Source of the DNA: Leeuwenhoekiella aequorea
GTDB taxonomy: Bacteria; Bacteroidota; Bacteroidia; Flavobacteriales; Flavobacteriaceae
Assembly: GCF_004104375.1 (NCBI RefSeq)
Contig: NZ_QOVM01000002.1
Location: 124,001 to 188,000 of the forward strand
Length of the DNA: 64,000 nucleotides
Reading direction: 5' to 3'
Below, one piece after another: positions 16,269 to 25,813 of this stretch. Numbering within the stretch: the stretch's first letter is position 1; each line of letters opens with the position of its first letter. The notes beneath the pieces were generated by a model that worked only from the letters and a program-made list of their open reading frames with translations, did not search any database and was not told the DNA's origin. Both the position numbers and the translations under genes were made by a program.

Positions 16269-17873
16269 CTAGTAACCTGCGTTTTGAGTTAGGTTAGCAT
16301 TAGAGGATAAACTTTGATTAGGTATTGGAAACAATTCTCTGAATTGAGGAATAGCCGTTCCTGTTTGTGGTCCTCCTTTATAAGACCATAAGTAAGAACT
16401 TCCAGAATAAACACCAAAGCGTATTAAGTCTTGTCTACGATGACTTTCCCAATACAATTCTCTTGAGCGCTCATCTAATATAAAATCCAGAGTAAGTTGG
16501 CTCTGCGTAATATTTCCAGATGTATTTCCAAAAGCACGTTCTCTTAATTCATTAATATAACCCAGCGCTTGAGCAGTAGAACCACCACCACCTCTTAAAG
16601 TAGCCTCGGCATACATAAGAAGAACATCTGCATATCTAAATAGGGGATAGTCTGTATCTGTGAAAGTACGATCACTTCCAAAACCTCCGGTTGAAGTTCT
16701 GTTTGAGAATTTTGTGATAATATATCCTTCTGCAGTATTTCCTACATTGTTTATTTCTTCAGTACGATCTGCAGTAATTAGTGTATTACGGCTGTCATTT
16801 CGGTAAAGTGGATTACTGGTAAATAATCTTGAGAATTCTGGACGAACTCTAAAAAGACCACCAAAACCAGTAGCATTTACACCCAGGCTCTCCCCGTTAT
16901 TTTCAGGAACACCTACTTCACCTTGAATAATAATGGTGGTACCGCCGTAATTCTGAGTATTTGTACCATCATTTGATATTGGGAAAATGATTTCGTTTTG
17001 AGCACCATTCGTATTGTTATCTGCCATAAAGTTGAACAAATAATTAGGTGTTAAACTGTATCCACTTCCTATTAAAGTCTCACAAACAGTAATACAATCT
17101 GCATAACGGGCAGTACCTGTATAAACCTCAGCGTTTAAATATAATTTTGCAAGAAGCATATTTGCTACTCCCTGATCTACCCGTGCGTATTCATTTTGTC
17201 TTGCAGCAATAAGATCTGGTAATGCAGCAAGTAGTTCTGACTCAATAAAATTAAATAAATCTACACCTACTAGTTCTGGTACCTGATCAAAACCTACAGC
17301 ATCATTTTCGGTAACTGAAGGAGCCTTGCCAAACATATCAAGTAAGTGATAATTAGCTAAAGCACGTAATACGCGTGCTTCTGCACGATAAGTTTGTATA
17401 GTTGCTTTTAACTCTTCACTTTCGCCTCTACCGCTTAAAGCTTCCGTTGTGGTTTGTCTTAAAAACTCATTTGCTAATGCAATTTCGTAAGAAGCTCTAG
17501 CAAAAACTCCTAATATAAGCGGATTGTCGGAGCTCCAGGTATTGCGTTGCATGCCACGAAGGCCAGGATCATTTTCATACGTCCAGATAACCTCATCTGT
17601 AGATAAGTTTTGAAGGTTAAATAAACCACGAATATATTGCCCTGTACCGGCATCAAGACCAGCAATGTTAGATCCTCCCGGATCATTTATACTTGTTAAA
17701 CTCAAGTTTGCGTAAACACCTGCAAGCGCTTGCTTATAAGCTCCTTCGTTTTCAAAAAAGCCATCAGCTAAAAGCTCATCATCATCTTCTGGTGTTACAT
17801 CTAAATCTGACTCGCAAGAAATGAATACTCCACCTAGGAGTAGCATTAATACGAATGTTCTTAATTGTAGCAT
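16269..17873 (-). CDS. SusD/RagB-family nutrient-binding outer-membrane lipoprotein
   Basis: SusD-type lid lipoprotein that binds glycan and closes the SusC pore. From the ATG at 17873 it has a short lipoprotein signal (MLQLRTFVLMLLLGGVFISC). SusD-like N- and C-terminal domains follow, with TPR-like helices, YADVLLMYAEA, and the ending FPIPNQSLSSNANLTQNAGY, a classical SusD C-terminus. An alternative ATG at 17894 would overlap susC by 11 bases and give a longer signal region; the shorter form is preferred. The locus context predicts alpha-glucan as ligand. Confidence 0.93.
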   Translation of the reverse strand: MLQLRTFVLMLLLGGVFISCESDLDVTPEDDDELLADGFFENEGAYKQALAGVYANLSLTSINDPGGSNIAGLDAGTGQYIRGLFNLQNLSTDEVIWTYENDPGLRGMQRNTWSSDNPLILGVFARASYEIALANEFLRQTTTEALSGRGESEELKATIQTYRAEARVLRALANYHLLDMFGKAPSVTENDAVGFDQVPELVGVDLFNFIESELLAALPDLIAARQNEYARVDQGVANMLLAKLYLNAEVYTGTARYADCITVCETLIGSGYSLTPNYLFNFMADNNTNGAQNEIIFPISNDGTNTQNYGGTTIIIQGEVGVPENNGESLGVNATGFGGLFRVRPEFSRLFTSNPLYRNDSRNTLITADRTEEINNVGNTAEGYIITKFSNRTSTGGFGSDRTFTDTDYPLFRYADVLLMYAEATLRGGGGSTAQALGYINELRERAFGNTSGNITQSQLTLDFILDERSRELYWESHRRQDLIRFGVYSGSSYLWSYKGGPQTGTAIPQFRELFPIPNQSLSSNANLTQNAGY

Positions 17874-17883
17874 ATTTTTTATA

Positions 17884-20802
17884 TTAAAATCCATAATTCA
17901 GTCCGAATAAGAAAGTGCGTCCTCTAGGGAAAATTGTATTGTCTACACCATTGTTAGTTATTTCTGGGTCAAGACCCGAGTAATCTGTAATTACAAATAC
18001 ATTTTGAACACCTCCCCATAATCTTAGAGTACCTTTACCCATTTTGTCTGCATCAAAGGTGTAACCTAGCGTAATGTTATCCATACGTAGAAAATCTGCA
18101 TCTTCTAAGTAATAATCTGATAGTATAACATCTGGTGTATTTACAAAATTGGTTTCCAGAACCTGTGTAGGAACATTGTTTAATACCGTTCTAAAAACAT
18201 TACCATATTGTGCATTACCAGAATTTACATTGTTATAGATGTCATTTCCAAAACTAGCTCGTAGATTAAAGCTGAAATCCCAATCTTTATAATTCATAGT
18301 AGATTGAAAACCCATTGTTACATCTGCACGACCGTTGCCTGCGATGTATTTATCTTCATCATTTAAAATACCGTCATTATTAACATCAACATATGCACCT
18401 TCTATAGGAGCTCCTGCAGTATCGTATAATTGTCTATATACAAAGAATGAGTTAGGAGCAAAGCCTTCACGTTGAACTTGTATAGTATTCCCCGTACCAC
18501 CTGAAATACCTTGAGTCAAAATATCTTGTCCAAAGGCAAGTTTATTTATCTCACGGTCGATGTACGTTGTATTGTAATTTACATTCCAATTAAAGTTATC
18601 ATTAGAAACGACATTGTAATCAATTACAAACTCAACACCCTGAGTTGTAAATTTTCCGATGTTCTGAAATCCTTGATTAGAAAAGTTTACCCCATCAGGA
18701 ACCGGAGCTGATGATAATAAATCATTAGATTCTTTACGGAAAAAGTCTAAAGAACCACTAAGCTTTCCGTTGAAAAAGCCATAATCAATACCCGCATTAT
18801 ATTCTGTAATTTCTTCCCATTTAATACCTGCATTTCTGAAGAAAGGCTGACCTATTGTATAGTACTGATCACCAAATAGATATTGAGATCTTGAATCACC
18901 CAATCCATAACGAGATAAATAATCATACTGTGAAGAAATATCCTGTTGACCGGTGATACCATATCCTAAACGTAGTTTTAAAGCACTTAAAGTTTCTGAA
19001 TCTTTTAGGAAATCTTCATCAGAAATTTGCCAAGCACCAGATACTGCAGGAAAATAACCAAAACGCTCATCTGGACCAAAACGTGAAGTACCGTCACGAC
19101 GAATAGAAGCACTTAAAAAATATTTGCTTTGGTAATTAAAGTTACCACGTGCAAAATAGGCAAGTAAAACAACGTCTGGACTTATAGTGTTTTCTGGAGG
19201 AGCAGAGTTAGGATCACGAACGTTATTTGTTGTGAAATTTTCATTTTCAAATATTTGATATGAATATCCAGCTGTTACTTCTGTATTAAAATCTCCAAAA
19301 GCTTTCGTATGCACTAAATATGCATCAAATAAGCGGTTAGAAGATTTAAAATCGGTGTCAGAACGTTGTCCTAAGGTTTCACCCTCTTCCGCGTTAGTAC
19401 CTAAAGCACTGTTGCGATCAACTTCATAAAAACGGTCTGAAGTACTTTCGTCAAGACCCAAGTTTACAACTGCACGTAATGGCTCATAAAAAGGTAGTTT
19501 ATAATCTACTTTGAAGTTTCCGTAATAACGACGAACGCTAGCAATATCTTGGGTTTGCATTAGCTGCGCCACAGGATTGCGAGGTACATTACCTAATATA
19601 AGTCCGTTTGCTCCGGTATATTCATAAAACCCTCCGTATTGCGAATTGGGATCATAAATAGGTTGTGTAGGATTAAATTGTAAAGCGTTACCTTCTATAC
19701 CTGGTGCAAATTGATTGCGCTCAAAGTTTAAGTTAGCATTGAAGTCAATTTTTAAATTTCCTTCAAAAAAACGTGGATTTAAAGATAGCGAAGTAGTAGT
19801 ACGCTCAAACGATGAAGTTTTACGTAATCCTTCCTGGTCTGCATAACCTACAGAAAGTCTTGCAGGTAAATTGTCTGCCAGAGCACCACTTACAGATAAG
19901 TTGTGCTGTGAAGAAAATGCATCCCGGTAAATAGCATCTTGCCAGTCTGTATTTGCATTTCCTAATAAATCTACACGGTCGGGAAATCGCTCTGTTACTA
20001 AACTACGGAATTCTGCTGCGTTAAATACATCAATTTTATCGGTTAGACGTGATACACTTGCTTGGCTATCAAAGCTTACTTTTAAGCCTTGCTTTCCTTT
20101 TTTAGTAGTAATAATAATAACCCCATTTGCACCACGGTTACCATAAATTGCCGCTGCAGAAGCATCTTTTAAAACCGAAAAAGATTCAATATCTGCAGGG
20201 TTGATAGAAGAAATAATAGAGCGAGTACCATTTGCAACATTGCTTACCGGTAAACCATCAATTACAATTAATGGATCGTTAGAAGCATTTAAAGAAGCAC
20301 CACCACGTATTCTAATTTCAGAATTAGATCCTGGAGAACCTCCTGTGTTTACGGTTAAACCAGCAACCCTTCCATTAAGTAAGTTTTCTGCCGTTACATT
20401 GTTACCTTTATTAAAATCATCTTCCCCTATAAGTGCTACAGATCCTGTAAGATCTTTCTTTGTTGTAGTACCATAACCTACAACAACTACAGCGTCTAAT
20501 TCTGAAGCATCTTCGGTGAGTGTGACATTTAATGTGCCCTGGCCCGTAAACGGTATCGTTTGCGTTCTAAAGCCGAGATAAGAAAAAGTAATTTTAGATC
20601 CTTGATTTACACCCGAAAGGGTATAATTTCCATCAAAATCTGTTGTTGTTCCATTGGTTGTACCATCTACTATAACATTAACACCGGGAACGGGTTGTTT
20701 AAGTGTGGCATCAACTACAGTTCCACTTATTACCGATTGCGCAATCGTTGTAATTGGCAATAAGAGTAAGAGAAAAAGCGTTCGTTTAAATAACATTTTC
20801 AT
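17884..20802 (-). CDS. SusC/RagA-family TonB-linked outer-membrane transporter
   Basis: TonB-dependent oligosaccharide importer of the SusC family. After a signal peptide (ending TTIAQ) come a CarboxypepD_reg-like beta domain (about 24-100, ISGTVVDA...GVNVIVDGT), a TonB box region (DAVVVVGYGTTTKKDLTGSV), a plug (VAGLTVNTGGSPGSNSEIRIRG) and a 22-strand barrel ending RTFLFGLNYGF. The length of 972 is normal. It is the first gene of the operon, with a candidate -7 box and a LacI-type operator upstream. With the divergent LacI gene and GH13 enzymes, the likely substrate is starch or maltodextrin. Confidence 0.95.
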   Translation of the reverse strand: MKMLFKRTLFLLLLLPITTIAQSVISGTVVDATLKQPVPGVNVIVDGTTNGTTTDFDGNYTLSGVNQGSKITFSYLGFRTQTIPFTGQGTLNVTLTEDASELDAVVVVGYGTTTKKDLTGSVALIGEDDFNKGNNVTAENLLNGRVAGLTVNTGGSPGSNSEIRIRGGASLNASNDPLIVIDGLPVSNVANGTRSIISSINPADIESFSVLKDASAAAIYGNRGANGVIIITTKKGKQGLKVSFDSQASVSRLTDKIDVFNAAEFRSLVTERFPDRVDLLGNANTDWQDAIYRDAFSSQHNLSVSGALADNLPARLSVGYADQEGLRKTSSFERTTTSLSLNPRFFEGNLKIDFNANLNFERNQFAPGIEGNALQFNPTQPIYDPNSQYGGFYEYTGANGLILGNVPRNPVAQLMQTQDIASVRRYYGNFKVDYKLPFYEPLRAVVNLGLDESTSDRFYEVDRNSALGTNAEEGETLGQRSDTDFKSSNRLFDAYLVHTKAFGDFNTEVTAGYSYQIFENENFTTNNVRDPNSAPPENTISPDVVLLAYFARGNFNYQSKYFLSASIRRDGTSRFGPDERFGYFPAVSGAWQISDEDFLKDSETLSALKLRLGYGITGQQDISSQYDYLSRYGLGDSRSQYLFGDQYYTIGQPFFRNAGIKWEEITEYNAGIDYGFFNGKLSGSLDFFRKESNDLLSSAPVPDGVNFSNQGFQNIGKFTTQGVEFVIDYNVVSNDNFNWNVNYNTTYIDREINKLAFGQDILTQGISGGTGNTIQVQREGFAPNSFFVYRQLYDTAGAPIEGAYVDVNNDGILNDEDKYIAGNGRADVTMGFQSTMNYKDWDFSFNLRASFGNDIYNNVNSGNAQYGNVFRTVLNNVPTQVLETNFVNTPDVILSDYYLEDADFLRMDNITLGYTFDADKMGKGTLRLWGGVQNVFVITDYSGLDPEITNNGVDNTIFPRGRTFLFGLNYGF

Positions 20803-20869
20803 AAAATAGTTTGAGTTGAGCTTTAATTTTTTTGAATAGAATTATCTTTAATTTGTTTGTTTAATGCAA

Positions 20870-20877
20870 CAAACTTA
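20870..20877 (-). promoter_or_regulatory. candidate -7 promoter box of the susC operon
   Basis: On the minus strand the sequence is TAAGTTTG, an exact match to the Bacteroidetes -7 consensus TAnnTTTG, 68 bases upstream of the susC ATG. No good -33 TTTG is visible at the usual spacing, which would fit a promoter needing an activator. Confidence 0.45.
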
Positions 20878-20908
20878 CCTAAAAGGATAAGTTAATAGCG
20901 CATTGTTT

Positions 20909-20925
20909 TGTGTTAACTATACACA
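20909..20925. promoter_or_regulatory. inverted repeat TGTGT-N7-ACACA in the susC/lacI gap
   Basis: Five-base arms flank a 7-base centre (TTAACTA plus T), directly next to and overlapping the stronger LacI-type palindrome. It could be a second half-operator or a Crp-like site; the evidence is symmetry only. Confidence 0.25.
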
Positions 20926-20942
20926 CTCTAACGTTTTCGTGT
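20923..20942. promoter_or_regulatory. candidate LacI-family operator between susC and lacI
   Basis: The imperfect 20-base palindrome is ACAC-N3-AACGTT-N3-GTGT (14 of 20 positions symmetric). The central CG within AACGTT is the hallmark of LacI/PurR-type operators. It lies about 50 bases upstream of the susC -7 box and about 80 bases before the regulator ATG, placed to serve either gene. Confidence 0.5.
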
Positions 20943-21024
20943 TGATAAGTTTTTCGCAATTAAAAACCCTTGATTTTATCAAATAGTTAAATAAAGGGTC
21001 AAATTTGAAGTGCAGATTATTACA

Positions 21025-22041
21025 ATGAAAAGAAAAATTACACTTAAAGACATAGCAAAAGAACTCGACGTCTCTATATCTACCGTCTCTAAAGCGCTTA
21101 AAAACAGCAATGAAATAGGTTTTGATACCCGAGAAAAAGTTCAGGCGTTTGCAAAATTATACAACTATAAACCTAACAATATAGCGGTTAGTCTTCAAAA
21201 TAGTCGAACAAAGCATATTGCCTTATTCATACCAGAAATTGTACATGATTTCTTTACAACTGTTCTCAAAGGAGTGGAAGAGGTAGCTCATAAGAATGGA
21301 TACAATGTACTGGTATGTGTATCTAATGAATCTTTTGAAAAAGAGGTTTTAAGTATGGAGATGTTTGCACGTGGAGGAATTGTGGACGGATTTATTATTT
21401 CACTATCTAAAGAAACGCAGTTAAAAGAAGACTACAATCATTTAATAGAAATTGAAAATCAAGGGATGCCTTTGGTTATGATAGATAGGATTACAGATAA
21501 GGTAATATCAGACAAAGTGATTGTAGATGATATGCGCGGCTCTTATACCGCAATTAGTCATTTAATTAATCAAGGGCGCAAGCGTATTGCATTAATCACT
21601 ACGGAAGATTACATTAGTGTGGGATCACTTAGAAAAAAGGGATACAAAAAAGCACTGGCAGATCACGATATAGAACTTGATGAGCGTCTTATTTTGACTA
21701 TAAATAATATAGAAGATTCAGATAAAGCGATAGAAAAGTTTATTAGAGAAACGACATTTGATGCGGTTATGGGGGTAAATGACGTTTTTGCAGTAGTAGC
21801 TATGAAGGCTTTGCAAAATCAAGGAAAAAAAATACCCGAAGACGTTGCGATTATAGGCTTTTCTGATGGCAAATTACTTAAATATGCAGCGCCTACAATA
21901 TCTGCGGTGAACCAGCACGGTGATGAGATGGGTAAAGCAGCAGCTCAAATGCTTATCGATCGTCTAGAAAGTGATAAAGAAGCTGAAAATTATAAGACAA
22001 CTGTAATTACAACCACACTCATTGAAAGAGAATCTACTTAA
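21025..22041 (+). CDS. LacI-family transcriptional regulator of the alpha-glucan locus
   Basis: DNA-binding regulator with an N-terminal LacI helix-turn-helix (ITLKDIAKELDVSISTVSKAL, about residues 5-25) and hinge (NNIAVSLQNSRT). A periplasmic-binding-protein-like ligand domain follows (about 60-338). The ATG at 21025 is preferred over an in-frame GTG 15 bases upstream because the HTH then starts at the usual position. It is divergent from the susC operon and upstream of a GH13 lipoprotein gene on its own strand. It most likely senses a maltodextrin-type ligand and controls the locus; whether it represses or activates cannot be read from sequence. Confidence 0.92.
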   Translation: MKRKITLKDIAKELDVSISTVSKALKNSNEIGFDTREKVQAFAKLYNYKPNNIAVSLQNSRTKHIALFIPEIVHDFFTTVLKGVEEVAHKNGYNVLVCVSNESFEKEVLSMEMFARGGIVDGFIISLSKETQLKEDYNHLIEIENQGMPLVMIDRITDKVISDKVIVDDMRGSYTAISHLINQGRKRIALITTEDYISVGSLRKKGYKKALADHDIELDERLILTINNIEDSDKAIEKFIRETTFDAVMGVNDVFAVVAMKALQNQGKKIPEDVAIIGFSDGKLLKYAAPTISAVNQHGDEMGKAAAQMLIDRLESDKEAENYKTTVITTTLIEREST

Positions 22042-22105
22042 ATATCAAATTATGGGTTTGACTTGGTAAGTAGCTATTATTAAAAAATATTCAGATTATA
22101 TTAAA

Positions 22106-23989
22106 ATGATTAGAAACGCAGGACTGGTTATACTTATCTTAAGCCTAATTTTAAGTTGTAAAACTGGAAGAAATACACAATCTAGCACCGCTATGAAATT
22201 AAAAAATACGCCTAAAAAAGAAGTTGTTTATCAAGTTTTTACCCGACTTTTTGGAAATACAAATACAACCAATAAACCCTGGGGTACTTTAGCCGAAAAC
22301 GGAGTAGGGAAATTTGATGATTTTAGTAGTCTAGCCTTAAAACAAATTAAAGATTTAGGTGCTACTTACATCTGGTATACGGGAGTTCCGCATCATGCAG
22401 TTATAACAGATTATACGGCTTATGGTATTTCTAATGATGATCCTGATGTTGTAAAAGGTCGTGCCGGTTCGCCCTATGCAGTGAAAGATTATTATCAAGT
22501 AGATCCTGATATGGCCAATGATCCCGCAAAAAGAATGCAGGAGTTTGAAGCGCTTATTAAACGTTCTCACGATGCTGGTCTAAAGGTTATAATTGATATT
22601 GTGCCTAATCACGTGGCTCGTAAATATGAAAGTTTGAATACTCCAGAGGGATTAATTCCCTTCGGAAAAAATGACGATACCTCAGTCGATTATAAACGAG
22701 ATAATGATTTCTATTATATACCTAACACCGAATTCAAAATTCCAGAATGGCAAAATGGATACCTTCCTTTAGGTGGTGAATTATCTGATGCGTTAGATAA
22801 TACATTTAAAGAATCTCCTGCAAAATGGACAGGCAATGGCAGTAGAAATGCTCAACCTAATCAAAATGACTGGTACGAAACTGTAAAAATTAATTATGGT
22901 GTATGGCCAGATGGTGGAATTGATTTTGAACCCTTACCTCAGGAGTCTGCACAATGGGAAATTAAAGAACATCAGGAGTTCTGGACCGGAAAAGAAGTGC
23001 CTGCAAGTTGGGTTAAATTTAAGGATATAGCACTTTTCTGGACAAATAAAGGAGTAGACGGATTTCGATTTGATATGGCTGAAATGGTTCCTGTGGAATT
23101 CTGGAGTTATATGAACTCTGCTATAAAAATCAAAAATCCCGATGCATTTCTTCTGGCTGAAGTTTATAATCCATCATTATATAGAGAGTATATTTTTAAA
23201 GGAAAAATGGATTATTTATATGATAAAGTAGAGCTATATGATACCATAAAAAATATAATGCAAGGTCACGGAAGCACAGACCATATTGCACCAATTGTAG
23301 AGCATCAGAAGGACATTGCTGTAAATATGCTTCATTTCTTAGAAAATCACGATGAGCAACGTATTGCAAGTCCGGAGTTTGCAGGAAATGCAGAGAAAGG
23401 AAAACCGGCAATGGTCGTTTCTACATTATTATCCAGTTCACCTACTATGATTTACTTTGGTCAGGAACTGGGTGAACCGGCATCAGAAGATCTGGGTTTT
23501 GGCGATCCTTCGCGCACTTCAATTTTTGATTATGGTAGTGTTCCTTCTGTTGTACGTTGGGTAAATGACAAAAAGTTTGATGGAGGAAAATCTTCAACGT
23601 CAGAACTTGAATTACGTGATTTTTACAAGCGTTTACTGAATTTCAGTACCCAGAATTCTGCAATTACCGGTGAGTATGCAGATATTCACGCACATAATAG
23701 ACAAAATACAGAGTGGTATAATGATAAAGTTTATTCATTTGTTCGCTGGTCTGATACTGAAAAATTAATAGTTGTAACCAATTTTGATGCGCAAGACACA
23801 TTTGGATTCGAATTGCAACTTCCAGAATCAATAATAAAAAAATGGCACCTCTCTAATGGAAAATACCAGGTTATTGATCAGTTGTATGGTAACCAAGAAG
23901 GAGAATTAAATGTTTATGAGGGAAAAGCGGAGTTGAGAGTAGATATAAAACCCCTACAATCATTTATTTTTAAAGTTATTCAAAGTTAG
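22106..23989 (+). CDS. GH13 alpha-amylase-family lipoprotein (SusA-like)
   Basis: Glycoside hydrolase family 13 enzyme anchored as a lipoprotein (lipobox LSLILSC, Cys near 18). The catalytic domain runs from about residue 38 (VVYQVFTRLFGN) with IIDIVPNHVA, nucleophile Asp323 (GFRFD), acid/base Glu352 (LLAEVYN) and Asp416 (ENHDEQ), then a C-terminal beta domain. All three catalytic acids are kept. It probably trims imported maltodextrins in the periplasm, the role of SusA, complementing the T9SS-exported amylase. It starts 64 bases after the LacI gene on the same strand and may be co-transcribed with it. Confidence 0.9.
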   Translation: MIRNAGLVILILSLILSCKTGRNTQSSTAMKLKNTPKKEVVYQVFTRLFGNTNTTNKPWGTLAENGVGKFDDFSSLALKQIKDLGATYIWYTGVPHHAVITDYTAYGISNDDPDVVKGRAGSPYAVKDYYQVDPDMANDPAKRMQEFEALIKRSHDAGLKVIIDIVPNHVARKYESLNTPEGLIPFGKNDDTSVDYKRDNDFYYIPNTEFKIPEWQNGYLPLGGELSDALDNTFKESPAKWTGNGSRNAQPNQNDWYETVKINYGVWPDGGIDFEPLPQESAQWEIKEHQEFWTGKEVPASWVKFKDIALFWTNKGVDGFRFDMAEMVPVEFWSYMNSAIKIKNPDAFLLAEVYNPSLYREYIFKGKMDYLYDKVELYDTIKNIMQGHGSTDHIAPIVEHQKDIAVNMLHFLENHDEQRIASPEFAGNAEKGKPAMVVSTLLSSSPTMIYFGQELGEPASEDLGFGDPSRTSIFDYGSVPSVVRWVNDKKFDGGKSSTSELELRDFYKRLLNFSTQNSAITGEYADIHAHNRQNTEWYNDKVYSFVRWSDTEKLIVVTNFDAQDTFGFELQLPESIIKKWHLSNGKYQVIDQLYGNQEGELNVYEGKAELRVDIKPLQSFIFKVIQS

Positions 23990-24008
23990 ATTGTACTAAT
24001 AATCTATT

Positions 24009-25742
24009 ATGTCAAAAACGCTGGAGGTCGCAGTAGTAGGAGTTGGTCCCAGAGGTTTGGCTGCTTTAGAGGCATTATTTTTAGCGAAAGAAGAATATAA
24101 ATCAAGTGTATCTATACAGGTACGCCTATTTGAAGATTTCAAATTTCCCGGTGCAGGTCCTATATGGAATCCTGACCAGGTTATTACAAACCTATCTAAT
24201 GTAAGTGAACGCCATTTATTCTCAAGTTTAACCGGTAGAAAAGAAATTGATTATAACGGAATTTACATTCCGGGGTTTCCATCTTATGCGGAGTGGAGTC
24301 AATCTGAAACTCAAATTAATGAATCTAAAATAGATTTTTTTCCGCCCCGCGCAACATTAGGTTTGTATCTTTATGAGCGCTTTGAGTCTATTAAAAGGAG
24401 CTTACTTTTAACCGGAAGTCTTACTCATATCAAGCAAAAAGTTGTTAAGGTGAGCCCCTTTGAAAATCAATGTAAGATTATAGACGTTAAAAATTGCGTT
24501 TATATCGTTGATGAAGTTGTGCTAACTGTGGGGCACCAGAACACCCAATTGACAAATCAGTTAGAAAAATGGAAAAAGCATGCATCAGAAAATAAAAGTT
24601 TAAAGTTATTTGAAGATCCTTATCCGGTAGGAGCATTAGAAACATCAGCAATAGATACAAATTCGATTATTGCATTAAGAGGTTTTGGTCTTACAATGAT
24701 TGACCAATTGCGTGCATTAACAATAGGTTTTGGTGGTGAGTTTGTAGAAGATTTTGATTCTGAGTTAAGATATATACCGTCAGAAAAAGGTCCGAAGAAA
24801 ATTCTGGTATTTTCACTAGATGGTTTACCGCCGGTTCCAAAACCTTTAACTGCTGAAATAGATAATTGGTTCAAACCAACAGAAAATGAATATAAAGCTT
24901 TCCGTAATTCCTTAGATACCGCCTTAAAGGAAAAGCAAAATCTAAAAGATGCAGCATTCTTTATACATGCTCTTGCCACTCTTAATAGTTCTGTTTACAG
25001 AAGACTTGGGGATAAAGCACGTCAAGATAATTCTGAGAAAATTTCACTACAAACGCTTTCTAGAGATCTTATAAAAAATTTCCAATTATCACATATACTC
25101 ATAACTGATTTAACCTTACCAGCATCAGAACAAATGCAACTCTTGGTCAATATGGCAGTTGGCAACCAAGAGATTAGTTTAGATTATTGTCTAGGACAAG
25201 TGTGGCGTTATGTTTTAGGAGTAATCTATAAAGACTACACCTATCTCAATGTCAATGAGAAAATTTTGGTAGAAATTGTACAACTTATTGAAGCCAGTAA
25301 GCGATATTCTTATGGACCGCCTGTGTTAAGTTTGCAGCAACTAATTGCAGTGCACAAAGCCGGAGTTTTAGATTTAAATTATGTGTTAGATCCTAAAATA
25401 AAGTTACATCCTGATGGTTGGGAATTATACAAAAATAACAAAAGCTGCATTGCAGATACACTGGTAAATTCTGTAGTAGATCCTCCGCAGTTAACCGCCG
25501 TTACTAGCAAAATAATCACAAGTTTATTAGCCAATCTTCACGTAAGCCCTGTTGGACATAAATTGGGTTTACATACTTTGAAAGATGGCAGGCTTTACCG
25601 GGAAACTGGTGAAATAATTGAGCATATAGCTTTTTTGGGAAGATTAGCTAAAAGTAGTGTTATTGGGGTAGATGATCTTATTGAGTGTTTTGGCAAACCG
25701 GTAAGTCGATGGGCAAGCGCTATTTTTGATAGAATGAAATAA
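24009..25742 (+). CDS. FAD/NAD(P)-binding protein (NAD_binding_9-like), function unknown
   Basis: Flavin-dependent oxidoreductase-like protein. The N-terminal Rossmann motif is VAVVGVGPRGLAALEAL (GxGxxG-like, about residues 7-23), followed by GAGPIWNPDQ and NLSNVSERH. A second nucleotide-binding stretch (DEVVLTVGHQNTQ) lies near 170-182. No signal peptide is seen, so it should be cytoplasmic. The FAD/NAD(P)-binding family has uncharacterised members of about this size. It starts 20 bases after the GH13 lipoprotein, so it may be co-transcribed with the glucan genes, but no direct role in glucan use is evident. Confidence 0.7.
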   Translation: MSKTLEVAVVGVGPRGLAALEALFLAKEEYKSSVSIQVRLFEDFKFPGAGPIWNPDQVITNLSNVSERHLFSSLTGRKEIDYNGIYIPGFPSYAEWSQSETQINESKIDFFPPRATLGLYLYERFESIKRSLLLTGSLTHIKQKVVKVSPFENQCKIIDVKNCVYIVDEVVLTVGHQNTQLTNQLEKWKKHASENKSLKLFEDPYPVGALETSAIDTNSIIALRGFGLTMIDQLRALTIGFGGEFVEDFDSELRYIPSEKGPKKILVFSLDGLPPVPKPLTAEIDNWFKPTENEYKAFRNSLDTALKEKQNLKDAAFFIHALATLNSSVYRRLGDKARQDNSEKISLQTLSRDLIKNFQLSHILITDLTLPASEQMQLLVNMAVGNQEISLDYCLGQVWRYVLGVIYKDYTYLNVNEKILVEIVQLIEASKRYSYGPPVLSLQQLIAVHKAGVLDLNYVLDPKIKLHPDGWELYKNNKSCIADTLVNSVVDPPQLTAVTSKIITSLLANLHVSPVGHKLGLHTLKDGRLYRETGEIIEHIAFLGRLAKSSVIGVDDLIECFGKPVSRWASAIFDRMK

Positions 25743-25813
25743 TCGCTATAAATCTCATTATCAAGGGTTAAGTTTCTAATAAAAGTTTATTTTTAGAAAT
25801 CTAACTTAAAATT

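Noticed and set aside
20201-20763. Plus-strand open frames inside susC
   Set aside because: They are antisense to the conserved plug and beta domain of susC, so shadows of that gene.
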